From NCBI RefSeq assembly GCF_034427435.1, contig NZ_JAXQNP010000002.1, positions 1,302,001 to 1,366,000 of the forward strand: a DNA stretch of 64,000 nt. Reading direction: 5' to 3'. Numbering within the stretch: position 1 is the first letter of the stretch; every line of letters starts with the position of its first letter. The position numbers were made by a program, and so were the translations under genes. The notes beneath the pieces are model-generated. The model worked only from the letters and a program-made list of their open reading frames with translations, had not been told where the DNA came from and searched no databases. This DNA comes from Nitrospirillum sp034427435 (GTDB lineage Bacteria; Pseudomonadota; Alphaproteobacteria; Azospirillales; Azospirillaceae). Positions 16,089 to 24,773 of this stretch are shown piece by piece.

Positions 16089-16594
16089 CCCCGCAAGACC
16101 GCCTGCGCTGGCTGCTGCCTGCGGCACTCGCCTGGTTCGCCGCCGACCAGGCGACCAAGGCCTGGCTGAAACAGGCGCTGACGCCGGGGGTGGACCTGAC
16201 GGCGCTGGGCGGCGCCATCCTGGTGACGCCGGTCAACAACCCCGGCGCCTTCCTCAGCCTGGGCGCCGGGCTGGACGACCATGCGCGCGGCCTGGTCTTC
16301 ACCGTGGGCGTGGCCCTGGTCCTGGCGGTCCTGCTGGTGTGGAGCCTGCGGGCGAAGACACTCAGCCGGCTGGAACTGCTGGGCGCCGGCAGCTTCCTGG
16401 GCGGTGGCCTGGGCAACCTGCTGGACCGTCTGCGTCAGGACGGCACGGTGTTCGATTTCCTGAACCTCGGCATCGGCGCCCTGCGCACCGGCATCTTCAA
16501 CATCGCTGATGTCGGGCTGATGGTGGGGGTGGCGCTGTTCGTGGCGGGCGGGTTCATGGCGGGCGGGTTCATGGCGGGAAATCGCCGCACATAG
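16085..16594 (+). CDS. lspA: Signal peptidase II (prolipoprotein)
   Basis: 169 aa inner-membrane aspartyl protease that removes signal peptides from lipidated prolipoproteins. Family blocks are all present: DQATKAWLK, VNNPGAFLSLG, the first catalytic Asp in GNLLDRL and the second in FNIADVGLMVG, with four hydrophobic spans. It is coupled to the araC-type gene rather than sitting next to ileS, so it may be a second copy. The C terminus carries a perfect small duplication (GGFMAGGFMAG). Confidence 0.85.
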   Translation: MTPQDRLRWLLPAALAWFAADQATKAWLKQALTPGVDLTALGGAILVTPVNNPGAFLSLGAGLDDHARGLVFTVGVALVLAVLLVWSLRAKTLSRLELLGAGSFLGGGLGNLLDRLRQDGTVFDFLNLGIGALRTGIFNIADVGLMVGVALFVAGGFMAGGFMAGNRRT

Positions 16595-16675
16595 TTATAT
16601 CCAGCAACTTTTCTGGACATCCATCGTTTCCGCGCGCACCTTAATCCCGCCCATAAGAACAAACGGGAGAGGAAC

Positions 16676-17932
16676 GTGCTGAACCAAGACGCGGTGCCCG
16701 CGCCCGCCGGTGCCCCCATGGCGGCGGCCGGCGGTCTGTTGAACCGAACGACGCTGCTGTGCCTGGTGGTCGCCATCCTGGAGGGGGTGGATTTGCAGGC
16801 CGCCGGCGTGGCGGCGCCCAAGCTGGCGCCGGCGCTGCATCTGACGGCGGCGCAACTGGGCACCTTCTTCAGCGCCGGCACCATCGGCCTGTTCCTGGGC
16901 GCGTTGGTGGGGGGGCGGCTGGCCGACCATTTCGGGCGCAAGGCCGTGCTGGTGGTCTCGGTCGCGTTGTTCGGCCTGTTCACGCTCGCCACCGCCCTGT
17001 CACCCGACTTCACCACCCTGTTCCTCATGCGCCTGGCCACCGGCCTGGGCCTGGGCGGCACGCTGCCCAACCTGGTGGCGCTGGCGGCGGAGAACAGCCC
17101 GCCGGGGCGCAGCGGCGGCGCCGTTTCCCTGATGTACGGCGGCATGCCGCTGGGGGGCGCCATCGTCAGCCTGATCGCCGTCTTCGCCGGCATGGGCGGC
17201 GGCTTCGACAGTTGGCGCACCATCTTCTATGCCGCCGGTGGCGCGCCACTGTTGGTCCTGCCCCTGCTGATCTGGGCCTTGCCCGAGTCGCACGCCTTCC
17301 GCGCGACCGCGGCGGCTGACGCGGCCGGCCGGCCCGGCGTCCTCGCCATCCTGTTCGGCGGTGGCCGCGCGGCGGAGACGGTGCTGTTGTGGTTGGCCTT
17401 TTTCGCCACCTTGATGGTGCTGTACCTGCTGCTGAGCTGGCTGCCCCTGCTCATGACCGACCGGGGGTTCAGCAAGCCGCAGGCGGCGCTGATCCAACTG
17501 GTGCTGAACGTCGCGGGGGCCATCGCCTGCATGATCACCGGGCCCTTGCTGGACGGCCCGCGGCGCTTTGGCTACGCCATCACGGTGTTCGTGGGGCTGG
17601 CGGTTTTCCTGGTGCTGTTGGCCGTGATGCCGGCCAACCTGACCGTGGCCTTGGCGGTGGGCATGGGGGCTGGCGCCATGATCCTGACCACCCAGGCCAC
17701 GCTCTACGCCGCGGCCCCCGCCTGCTACCCCATCGCCATCCGGGGCACCGGCGTGGGTGGGGCGGTGGCGGCTGGCCGCCTGGGGTCCGTCGTGGGGCCG
17801 CTGCTGGGCGGCGCCCTGGTGCAGGCGGGCCTGTCGGCGTCGGGTTTGCTGCTCAGCCTCGTGCCCCTGGTCGCGGTGGGGGGGCTTCTGGCGGTCCTGC
17901 TGATCCACAGGCAGCTGCGGCGCCGGGCCTGA
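16676..17932 (+). CDS. MFS transporter, MhpT-like aromatic acid:H+ symporter
   Basis: 418 aa, 12 predicted spans. The start LEGVDLQAAGVAAPKLAPAL, the loop motif GGRLADHFGRKAVLV, and LATGLGLGGTLPNLVALAAE closely resemble the AAHS family, in particular 3-hydroxyphenylpropionate transporter MhpT. It probably imports an aromatic acid by proton symport. GTG 16676 follows GGAGAGGAA. No catabolic genes flank it, so the substrate is unproven. Confidence 0.85.
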   Translation: MLNQDAVPAPAGAPMAAAGGLLNRTTLLCLVVAILEGVDLQAAGVAAPKLAPALHLTAAQLGTFFSAGTIGLFLGALVGGRLADHFGRKAVLVVSVALFGLFTLATALSPDFTTLFLMRLATGLGLGGTLPNLVALAAENSPPGRSGGAVSLMYGGMPLGGAIVSLIAVFAGMGGGFDSWRTIFYAAGGAPLLVLPLLIWALPESHAFRATAAADAAGRPGVLAILFGGGRAAETVLLWLAFFATLMVLYLLLSWLPLLMTDRGFSKPQAALIQLVLNVAGAIACMITGPLLDGPRRFGYAITVFVGLAVFLVLLAVMPANLTVALAVGMGAGAMILTTQATLYAAAPACYPIAIRGTGVGGAVAAGRLGSVVGPLLGGALVQAGLSASGLLLSLVPLVAVGGLLAVLLIHRQLRRRA

Positions 17933-18035
17933 CCCTTCCCAGGCCACCGTTTCCCAAGTCCCCGATTCCCTCGCCAGCCGCCGCGTGACGGTGTAACCCT
18001 GCCGCCCGGTATCGGGATGCGGGGTTGGGGAAGGG

Positions 18036-18683
18036 ATGGGCAGGAAGACGGATATGGTGCTGGCCGTGGCGGACATGGCCGGCACCGTGCTGTTCGCGGT
18101 GGAGGGCGCCATGGCGGCGCTGCGCGGTGGGCTGGACCTGTTCGGGGTGCTGGTCCTGTCCTTCGCCACGGCCCTGGGCGGCGGCGTGTTGCGCGACCTG
18201 CTGATCGGGGCGGCCCCGCCCACGGCCCTGCGCGACTGGCGCTATCCCGCCATGGCCTTCGCCGCCGGGGGCGCCACCTTCGTCGGGCACGCCATCGTCG
18301 GCCAGCTTCCTATCGGCCAAAGTCCCGTGGGCTGGATGACGACGCTGGACGCCGCCGGCCTGTCGCTGTTCGCCGTGGCTGGCACGGAAAAGGCGTTGAA
18401 CCGCCACATACCGCCGTTCAGCGCCGTGCTGATGGGCACCATCACCGGGGTGGGCGGCGGCACCCTGCGCGACCTGCTGCTGGCCCAGGTGCCGGCCATC
18501 CTGCGGGTCGACGTCTACGCCACGGCCGCCTTGCTGGGGGCGGCGGTGATGACCGCCGCAATCCGCCTGGGCGTCGCCCCCCGCTACGCCGCCTTGCTGG
18601 GCGGCGGGGCCTGCTTCGTCCTGCGCATGGTCAGCGTCTGGCGCCACTGGGCCCTGCCGACGGCGGCGGGGCTGGCCGGCTGA
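18036..18683 (+). CDS. TRIC-type cation channel / UPF0126 membrane protein
   Basis: 215 aa. Two UPF0126 repeats are recognisable by the twin motifs ALGGGVLRDLLIG (residue ~48) and GVGGGTLRDLLLA (residue ~137), within seven hydrophobic segments. The prokaryotic family (YicG/YadS type) is homologous to trimeric intracellular cation channels. ATG 18036 follows GGGGAAGG. It converges on the lipoprotein gene with a 4-nt gap. Confidence 0.85.
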   Translation: MGRKTDMVLAVADMAGTVLFAVEGAMAALRGGLDLFGVLVLSFATALGGGVLRDLLIGAAPPTALRDWRYPAMAFAAGGATFVGHAIVGQLPIGQSPVGWMTTLDAAGLSLFAVAGTEKALNRHIPPFSAVLMGTITGVGGGTLRDLLLAQVPAILRVDVYATAALLGAAVMTAAIRLGVAPRYAALLGGGACFVLRMVSVWRHWALPTAAGLAG

Positions 18684-18687
18684 CGTT

Positions 18688-19158
18688 TCAGTCGCCGTCT
18701 GCCTTGGGTGCCGGGGTCGCGGTATCCGACGGCTTGTCCGTCTTCGGCTTGGCCTTCAGGGCGTCGGCCTCGGCCTTGTCGATGGGGATCATGCTGTCGA
18801 TCAGGCAGACGGGCGGCACCGGCATGCCCACCAGGGTCAGGGGATCGGTGCGGCACAGCTCATCATTATGGGAGACGTAGGCGAAGCCGTAGAAGCCCAG
18901 GCCGGTGCAGCGGCCGGCCATGTTGATGCGGATGAACTTGGTGCGGTCCTGCATCTCCACCAGGATGGTGCTTTCATCGATGACCTGGGTGCGGCGGATG
19001 GTGCGCACCGGGATGCACATCTGGCCCCGGTCCGGCGACTCGGCCTTCGCCGTCTGGGTTCCGGGGGCGGCCTTATCGGCGGCAGGGTCGGTGGCACAGC
19101 CTGCCAGCAGGCCGGCGGCAAGGGTCGCGGTGATCAAGGCGGGGGCGAAGCGGAACAT
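18688..19158 (-). CDS. DUF6491-type lipoprotein
   Basis: 156 aa. A lipobox (LLAGC, Cys 21) ends a typical lipoprotein signal peptide. The conserved block MCIPVRTIRRTQVIDESTIL, KFIRINMAGRC and GFAYVSHNDELC matches alphaproteobacterial DUF6491 proteins of unknown function, with Cys residues likely in disulfides. The C-terminal 35 residues are a low-complexity Lys/Ala/Asp tail. Confidence 0.75.
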   Translation of the reverse strand: MFRFAPALITATLAAGLLAGCATDPAADKAAPGTQTAKAESPDRGQMCIPVRTIRRTQVIDESTILVEMQDRTKFIRINMAGRCTGLGFYGFAYVSHNDELCRTDPLTLVGMPVPPVCLIDSMIPIDKAEADALKAKPKTDKPSDTATPAPKADGD

Positions 19159-19317
19159 GGCGGGGGCCTCCCAAGGCGTTCATCCTGAAAGGTAAGCGCC
19201 AATTCGCCCCGCCACAAGCGGCGGCCGCGTCGCAGGGGGCACCGCCGGCATGGTTATGGGTTTTAGGGCTCCAGGCCTAATAGGCGAACCCGCGCCCGCC
19301 ATGCTAGCATCCGCCCG

Positions 19318-20121
19318 ATGTATAACGATGTCGTCGACCTGCGCGAATTCTATGAAAGCAGCCTGGGCCAAGTGGTTCGGCGCCTGGTGCGCCGCCGCCT
19401 GCGGGAGCTGTGGCCCGATGTCACCGGCCAGCGGGTGCTGGGCATCGGCTACGCCACCCCCTTCCTGCGCCCCTTTCTGACGGAGGCGGAGCGGGTGATG
19501 GCGGTCATGCCCGCCGCCCAGGGGGTGGTCTTCTGGCCGCCCGAGGGGCCGGGCCTGGTGACGCTGGGCGAAGAATCGGAACTGCCCTTCCCCAATATGT
19601 CGGTTGATCGCGTGCTGCTGGTCCATGGGCTGGAGTTCACCGAACACCTGAAGCCCATGATGCAGGAGATTTGGCGCGTGCTGGCGGGGGGCGGGCGCCT
19701 GATTGCCGTCGTGCCCAATCGGCGGGGCATCTGGGCCCGCACCGACCGCACCCCCTTCGGCCATGGGTCGCCCTTCTCCTCCGGCCAGTTGCGGCGCGTG
19801 CTGCGCGCCAACCTGTTCGTGCCGGAGCGGGAGACGTCGGCCCTGTTCATGCCGCCCGTCACCTCCCGATTCTTCATGGCGTCCGCGGGTGCTGTGGAAA
19901 ATCTGGGCGCCCGGTGGTTCAAGGCCTTCGCCGGCGTCCAGATCGTGGAGGCCAGCAAGCAGATTTACGCCACCACCTCCACCCGCGTGGTGGAGACGCG
20001 GCGGCGCATGGCCCCCTCGGTGGCCCAGCCGGCCTTCTCCGGCCTGGCGGCGGAACGGCGGCTTCTGCCCCGGCTGGTCGCCTCCTCCGGCACCGGCATG
20101 GCCCCGGAGGCGGAGCCCTGA
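19318..20121 (+). CDS. Class I SAM-dependent methyltransferase
   Basis: 267 aa. Motif I is recognisable but drifted (VLGIGYATPFLRPF, usually GxGxG). Post-motif blocks LPFPNMSVDRVLLVHGLEF and EIWRVLAGGGRLIAVVPNR are typical of Methyltransf_11 proteins. The substrate is unknown. Alphaproteobacterial orthologues are often encoded near glyoxalase II, which is not seen here. The weakened glycine motif may reflect altered SAM binding. Confidence 0.8.
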   Translation: MYNDVVDLREFYESSLGQVVRRLVRRRLRELWPDVTGQRVLGIGYATPFLRPFLTEAERVMAVMPAAQGVVFWPPEGPGLVTLGEESELPFPNMSVDRVLLVHGLEFTEHLKPMMQEIWRVLAGGGRLIAVVPNRRGIWARTDRTPFGHGSPFSSGQLRRVLRANLFVPERETSALFMPPVTSRFFMASAGAVENLGARWFKAFAGVQIVEASKQIYATTSTRVVETRRRMAPSVAQPAFSGLAAERRLLPRLVASSGTGMAPEAEP

Positions 20122-20177
20122 GAATCCCGCAACGGTGCCGGGCGCAGGGATTCCGCGCGGACTCGTATTGGGGGTGC

Positions 20178-20205
20178 TTGACAGGGGCCGGGTCGCCTGT
20201 ATAGT
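20178..20205 (+). promoter_or_regulatory. Sigma-70-type promoter of rplU-rpmA
   Basis: TTGACA (20178-20183), a 16-bp spacer, then TATAGT (20200-20205). Transcription would start near 20212 and leave a leader of roughly 98 nt before rplU, enough for an RNA control element, although no known fold is recognised in it. Confidence 0.65.
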
Positions 20206-20309
20206 GCGCGCTCTCTTAGAAACGGGTCCTGTGCTAGGTCCCGTCGTTCCGTTTTGCGTGGGCGCTGGCCACTCTCGGCTGGGCCCGGCCAGATCAGTGG
20301 TGGGCTAGA

Positions 20310-20627
20310 ATGTTCGCAGTCATCCGCACCGGCGGTAAGCAGTACAAGGTCGCGGCCGGCGACGTCATTAAGGTTGAGAAGCTGGCGGGTGAAGCCGGCG
20401 CCTCCCTGAAGCTGGACGAGGTCCTGCTGGTCAGCGATGCCGGCAACACCACCGTCGGCACCCCGCTGGTGGCTGGCGCCGCCGTGACGGCCACCGTGGT
20501 GGCCCAGGCGCACGCCCCGCACATCATCATCTTCAAGAAGAAGCGCCGGCAGAACTACCGCCGCAAGAATGGCCATCGTCAGGACCTGACGATCCTGCGC
20601 ATCACCGACATCCAGGCCGGCGCCTAA
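20310..20627 (+). CDS. rplU: 50S ribosomal protein L21
   Basis: 105 aa, full length. The family start MFAVIRTGGKQYKVAAGD and the C-terminal block FKKKRRQNYRRKNGHRQ are present. L21 is a large-subunit protein that contacts 23S rRNA. It heads the rplU-rpmA pair behind a clear sigma-70-type promoter, 37 nt before rpmA. Confidence 0.96.
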   Translation: MFAVIRTGGKQYKVAAGDVIKVEKLAGEAGASLKLDEVLLVSDAGNTTVGTPLVAGAAVTATVVAQAHAPHIIIFKKKRRQNYRRKNGHRQDLTILRITDIQAGA

Positions 20628-20664
20628 TCGGCAGCCGACCTCCTCGATTTAAGGAGTTTTCGAG

Positions 20665-20946
20665 ATGGCACATAAAAAGGCAGGCGGTAGCTCCCGCAAC
20701 GGTCGTGACAGCGCCGGTCGTCGTCTGGGCGTGAAGGCCTTCGGCGGTGAAGCCGTCGTTTCCGGCAACATCATCGTCCGCCAGCGCGGCACGAAGTTCC
20801 ACCCCGGCGCCAACGTGGGCCTGGGCAAGGACCACACCATTTTCGCGGTCGCCGATGGCGCCGTGAAGTTCCACACCGGCCGTCAGGGCCGCACCTACGT
20901 GTCCGTCGAGCTGGCCCAGGAGCCGGTGGCCGCCGCCGCCGAGTAA
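20665..20946 (+). CDS. rpmA: 50S ribosomal protein L27
   Basis: 93 aa. The conserved MAHKKAGGSSRNGRDSAGRR start and GVKAFGGE block identify L27, whose N terminus reaches the peptidyl-transferase centre. AAGGAG lies upstream of ATG 20665. Same transcript as rplU. Confidence 0.97.
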   Translation: MAHKKAGGSSRNGRDSAGRRLGVKAFGGEAVVSGNIIVRQRGTKFHPGANVGLGKDHTIFAVADGAVKFHTGRQGRTYVSVELAQEPVAAAAE

Positions 20947-20979
20947 CCTGCCGCTTCGGCATCAGGTGTTTTGACTCTG

Positions 20980-21009
20980 ATCGGGGGGACGGGTGACCGT
21001 TCCCCCGAT
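20980..21009 (+). terminator. Hairpin after rpmA, probable terminator
   Basis: ATCGGGGGGAC (20980-20990) pairs with GTTCCCCCGAT (20999-21009), followed only by a short T-tract. The stem is strong but the tail weak, so read-through into obgE is possible. Confidence 0.5.
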
Positions 21010-21068
21010 TTGCATTTGCCGCTGCCGCGCGTCGCCCACGCGCTTTCGCTCCTCTCAGCTTTTTTCAT

Positions 21069-21157
21069 AGGACGCGACCGCGTCCGCCGGAGCGAGCACC
21101 GAAGGGCGGAGCGAGGATAAGCCAAGGCCACGGATGTGGCCGCCCGGCGTCTGAGGG
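21069..21157 (+). repeat. Dispersed intergenic repeat, copy A
   Basis: A copy of the family also found at 26719-26814 and 31871-31955. Shared blocks are GACGCGACC, CGCCG(G/C)AGCGAG, ACCGAAGGGCG, AGCGAGGATAAGCC and CGGCGTCTGAGG. It contains a perfect 6-bp hairpin, GGCCAC-GGAT-GTGGCC (21126-21141). It lies between rpmA and obgE. Confidence 0.7.
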
Positions 21158-21208
21158 GGCCTTTGATCCACCCAGGATCAGAGGCCATTAATATAAGGCC
21201 CGCCCATC

Positions 21209-22291
21209 ATGAAGTTCCTGGACCAGTGCAAAATCTACCTGAAGAGCGGTGACGGCGGCCCCGGCTGTGTCGGCTTCCGGCGGGAGAAGTTCATTGAGTT
21301 CGGCGGGCCGGACGGCGGCAACGGCGGGCGCGGCGGCGACATCGTGATCGAGGCCGTGGACGGCCTGAACACGCTGATCGACTATCGCTACAAGCAGCAC
21401 TTCAAGGCCCAGCGCGGCGGCCACGGCATGGGCCGCGACCGCTCGGGTGCCGCCGGTGAGCCCATGGTGCTGAAGGTGCCGGTGGGCACCCAGGTCCTGG
21501 ATGAGGACCAGGAGACGGTGCTGGCCGACATGATGGAGGTGGGCCAGCGCATCGTGCTGCTGAAGGGCGGTGACGGCGGCTTCGGCAACGCCCATTACAA
21601 GACCTCCACCAACCGCGCCCCCACCAAGGCCGGTCCCGGCTGGCCGGGGGAGGAGCGCTGGGTGTGGCTGCGCCTGAAGCTGATCGCCGACGTCGGCCTG
21701 GTGGGCCTGCCCAATGCCGGCAAGTCCACCTTCCTGGCCGCCGTGTCGCGCGCCCGGCCCAAGATCGCCGACTATCCCTTCACCACGCTGGTGCCCAACC
21801 TGGGTGTCGTGCGCGCGGGTGAGGAGGAGTTCGTGGTGGCCGACATCCCCGGCCTGATCGAGGGCGCGCATGAGGGCCACGGCCTGGGCGACCGCTTCCT
21901 TGGCCATGTGGAGCGCACGCGCGTGCTGCTGCACCTGGTGGACGGCACGCAGGAGGATGTGCAGAAGGCCTACCGCACCATCCGGCGCGAGCTGCGCGCC
22001 TATGGCGGCGGCCTGGCGGAAAAGCCGGAGATCGTGGCCCTGAACAAGGTCGACGCGCTGTCCGAGGAAGAGCTGGCGGAAAAGAAGCTGAAGCTGCGCC
22101 GCTCGGCCAAGAAGCCGGTCATGGTGCTGTCCGGCGCCACCGGCGAGCATGTGCCCGACGTGCTGTATGCGCTTCTGGAGCAGATCAAGGCTGCGCGTCT
22201 GGCGGATGGCGAGGAAGCGCGCAGCAAGGCATACAAGGCGCGGTACAATCCCCTGGATGACATCTCCCAGGCCGACAAAGGGACACGTTAG
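21209..22291 (+). CDS. obgE: Obg/CgtA GTPase
   Basis: 360 aa. The glycine-rich Obg fold (residues 1-158) opens MKFLDQCKIYLKSGDGGPG. The G domain has G1 GLPNAGKST, G3 DIPGLIEGAHEGHGLG, G4 NKVD and G5 LSGATG. Obg binds the 50S subunit and ppGpp and is essential in most bacteria. Length is normal and the extra C-terminal extension is short. It lies 3 nt before proB and is probably cotranscribed with it. Confidence 0.97.
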   Translation: MKFLDQCKIYLKSGDGGPGCVGFRREKFIEFGGPDGGNGGRGGDIVIEAVDGLNTLIDYRYKQHFKAQRGGHGMGRDRSGAAGEPMVLKVPVGTQVLDEDQETVLADMMEVGQRIVLLKGGDGGFGNAHYKTSTNRAPTKAGPGWPGEERWVWLRLKLIADVGLVGLPNAGKSTFLAAVSRARPKIADYPFTTLVPNLGVVRAGEEEFVVADIPGLIEGAHEGHGLGDRFLGHVERTRVLLHLVDGTQEDVQKAYRTIRRELRAYGGGLAEKPEIVALNKVDALSEEELAEKKLKLRRSAKKPVMVLSGATGEHVPDVLYALLEQIKAARLADGEEARSKAYKARYNPLDDISQADKGTR

Positions 22292-22294
22292 AAA

Positions 22295-23497
22295 ATGAAC
22301 GACGCCGCCGACCGCACGGAAGTTTCCTCAACCGGTGCGGCGGCGATGTTTAGTGTCCCGCCGGTGGAGGTGCCGCCGGTGCTGGGGGCCAAGCGCCTGA
22401 TCGTCAAGATCGGCTCCGCCCTGCTGGTGGATGGCGAGACGCACCGCATCCGCCGCGACTGGCTGGACAGCGTGTGCGATGACGTGGCCGCATTGCGCCG
22501 CCGGGGCGTGGACGTGGTCATCGTCTCCTCCGGCGCCGTGGCCGTGGGGCGGGAGCATCTGGGCCTGGTGGGCCGCCCGCTGAAGCTTGAGGAAAAGCAG
22601 GCCGCCGCCGCCACCGGCCAGATCCGCCTGGCCCACGCCTATCAGGAAACCCTGGCCCGCCACGACATCACCGTGGCCCAGGTGCTGCTGACCCTGGACG
22701 ATACCGAGGACCGCCGCCGCCACCTGAACGGCCGCGCCACCATCGAGACCCTGCTGAAGCTGGGCGCCGTTCCCGTGATCAACGAGAACGACACCGTGGC
22801 CACCGCCGAGATCCGTTTCGGCGACAACGACCGCCTGGCCGCCCGCGTGGCGCAGATGATCAGCGCCGACACCCTGATCCTCATGTCCGACATCGACGGC
22901 CTCTACACCGCCGACCCGCGCAAGGACCCGGCGGCCCGGCACCTGCCCGTGGTGACCGAGGTGACGCCGGAGATTGAGGCCATGGCGGGCGAGCCGCCCG
23001 CCGGCTACAGCAGCGGCGGCATGGTCACCAAGATCGCCGCCGCCCGAATCGCCGTGGCCGCCGGCTGCCGCATGGCCATCGTTTCGGGCAAGCGCGCGCA
23101 TCCGCTGGCGGCGCTGGAAAAGACGGTGGAGCAGGGCGGGGCGCTCTGCACCTGGTTCCTGCCCGCCGCCGGCCCCGGCACGGCGCGCAAGCGCTGGATC
23201 GCCGGCTCACTGAAGCCGGCCGGCACGCTGGTGGTGGACGAGGGTGCGGCCCAGGCCCTGGCGCGCGGCGGCAGCCTGCTGCCCGCCGGCGTGCGCGCGG
23301 TGGAAGGGGAGTTCGAGCGCGGCGACTTGGTGGCCGTGCGCACCCAGGCCGGCCGGGTCATCGCCCGCGGCCTGGTCGCCTACTCCGCCGAGGACGCCCG
23401 CCGCATCCAGGGCCGCCGCAGCGCCGAGATCGAAGCCAGCCTGGGCTGGCGCGGCCGCGACGAGATGATCCACCGGGACGACCTGGCGCTGGGGTGA
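22295..23497 (+). CDS. proB: Glutamate 5-kinase
   Basis: 400 aa. An amino-acid kinase domain (LIVKIGSALLVDGE, SSGAVAVGREHLGL, VINENDTVATAEIRFGDNDR) is followed by a C-terminal PUA domain (residues ~300-390, TLVVDEGAAQAL). It catalyses ATP-dependent phosphorylation of glutamate, the first step of proline synthesis, and is normally feedback-inhibited by proline. The first 28 residues are an unconserved extension, so a start further in is possible. proA is not adjacent. Confidence 0.95.
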   Translation: MNDAADRTEVSSTGAAAMFSVPPVEVPPVLGAKRLIVKIGSALLVDGETHRIRRDWLDSVCDDVAALRRRGVDVVIVSSGAVAVGREHLGLVGRPLKLEEKQAAAATGQIRLAHAYQETLARHDITVAQVLLTLDDTEDRRRHLNGRATIETLLKLGAVPVINENDTVATAEIRFGDNDRLAARVAQMISADTLILMSDIDGLYTADPRKDPAARHLPVVTEVTPEIEAMAGEPPAGYSSGGMVTKIAAARIAVAAGCRMAIVSGKRAHPLAALEKTVEQGGALCTWFLPAAGPGTARKRWIAGSLKPAGTLVVDEGAAQALARGGSLLPAGVRAVEGEFERGDLVAVRTQAGRVIARGLVAYSAEDARRIQGRRSAEIEASLGWRGRDEMIHRDDLALG

Positions 23498-23544
23498 GGC
23501 CGGGGGATCTCGACTTTCGGATGCTGGGGTGCCATCTTCTAAGC

Positions 23545-23733
23545 ATGAGCAAGCACGCGCCCATTCCTGAGTTGGACGAAGAGCAGGCGGCCGAATTGGC
23601 TGCGCTGACCGCTGCCGTCGCTGAGGCGGATGCGGACCTGCGGGCGGTCCCGCACGAGGAGATGCGGGCGTGGCTGTTGGAGTTGGCCGCCGGCAACTTC
23701 GACGCGCCGCCGCCGGTTGCCCGCGTCCTGTGA
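23545..23733 (+). CDS. Probable type II antitoxin
   Basis: 62 aa acidic protein (SKHAPIPELDEEQAAELAAL). Its stop overlaps the GTG start of the ParE-type toxin (GTGA, 23730-23733), the usual antitoxin-first arrangement. No ribbon-helix-helix is obvious at the N terminus, so its class is uncertain; the identification rests on partner and overlap. ATG 23545 leaves 47 nt after proB. Confidence 0.65.
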   Translation: MSKHAPIPELDEEQAAELAALTAAVAEADADLRAVPHEEMRAWLLELAAGNFDAPPPVARVL

Positions 23734-24005
23734 AAGTTATCTGGCGCAATGTGGCGTTGGCGGATGTCGGCCGCATCGCCCAGCACATTGCGGAAGAAAA
23801 TCCAGTCGCGGCCCGGCAGGTCGCTCGGGAATTGGTGCTTGCGGGCGACAGCCTGGGAACCTTTCCCCGCCGGGGACGTCCCGGACGTGTTCCCGGCACG
23901 CGTGAACTGGTGACAGCGCGGCCTTACATCATTGTCTATCGCGTTGAGGATGCTGGCCGCCTGGCCATCCTGCGTGTATGGCACGCCGCGCAGGATTGGC
24001 CCTGA
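23730..24005 (+). CDS. ParE/RelE-family toxin
   Basis: 91 aa starting at GTG 23730. The ParE/RelE core is clear: VALADVGRIAQHIAEENPVA, GRPGRVPGTRELVTARPYII and VYRVEDAGRLAILRVWHAAQ. ParE-type toxins poison gyrase and RelE-type toxins cleave mRNA; the sequence favours the ParE side (HxAQ ending). It is coupled to its antitoxin and inserted between proB and the HAD gene. Confidence 0.8.
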   Translation: MKVIWRNVALADVGRIAQHIAEENPVAARQVARELVLAGDSLGTFPRRGRPGRVPGTRELVTARPYIIVYRVEDAGRLAILRVWHAAQDWP

Positions 24006-24032
24006 CACTCCCCTCTTTCCCGAGTCGATTCC

Positions 24033-24767
24033 TTACCTGGACCCTAACGCGCTCGGCAATTCACGTAAGGATGCGAGCTCGGTATAGGGGTGGGGAATCG
24101 GGCCGGACACCATCTCATGGGCCCAGGTGGTGTGATAGGGCACGTGGAAACCCTGGCCGCCCAATGCCGCCACCGGCAGGACGTCGGACTTCAGGGAGTT
24201 GCCGGCCATGGCGAAGTCGGCGGGGGCCACGCCGTGGCGGTCCAGCAGGCGGCGGTAGGTGGCGTCGTCCTTTTCCGACACGATCTCGATGCGGTGGAAC
24301 AGGTCGGCCAGGCCGGAGCGGGCGATCTTGCTTTCCTGGTCGAACAGGTCGCCCTTGGTGATCAGCCACACCTCATGGTCCCGCTCCCGCAGGGTTTCGA
24401 TCACCTCCAGGGCACCGTCGATCAGGTCCACCGGGTGGGCCAGCATGGCGCGGCCGCGCTGTACCAGCGTCTCGATGGCGACGCCGGGGATGCGCCCCTC
24501 CGTCAACTCCAGCGCCGTCTCGATCATCGACAGGGTAAAACCCTTGATGCCGTAGCCATAGGCCGCCAGGTTGCGCCGCTCCACCAGCAGCAGGCGCTCA
24601 TCGATGGTGGCCTGGTCCAGGTCGCTGTGGCGCAGCAGCAGGTCACGGAACTCGGCGTACGAGGTCGAGAACATGGCCTCGTTGTGCCAGAGCGTGTCGT
24701 CGCCATCGAGGGCGATGACGCGGGGGGGCACCCGGGGCGTAGGGGCAGGCATGGGACGCAACTCCAA
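24033..24767 (-). CDS. HAD-family hydrolase
   Basis: 244 aa. HAD motif I is ALDGDDTLWHNE (nucleophile and acid Asp), motif II is LITKGD, and motif III/IV is AMAGNSLKSDVLPV. It is a phosphatase-type HAD hydrolase; the cap insert (residues ~30-110) suggests a phosphoglycolate-phosphatase-like or nucleotidase-like enzyme. The substrate cannot be read from the sequence. ATG 24767 or 24752 could start it. It lies 6 nt downstream of the MFS gene. Confidence 0.8.
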   Translation of the reverse strand: MELRPMPAPTPRVPPRVIALDGDDTLWHNEAMFSTSYAEFRDLLLRHSDLDQATIDERLLLVERRNLAAYGYGIKGFTLSMIETALELTEGRIPGVAIETLVQRGRAMLAHPVDLIDGALEVIETLRERDHEVWLITKGDLFDQESKIARSGLADLFHRIEIVSEKDDATYRRLLDRHGVAPADFAMAGNSLKSDVLPVAALGGQGFHVPYHTTWAHEMVSGPIPHPYTELASLRELPSALGSR

Positions 24768-24773
24768 AGGAAC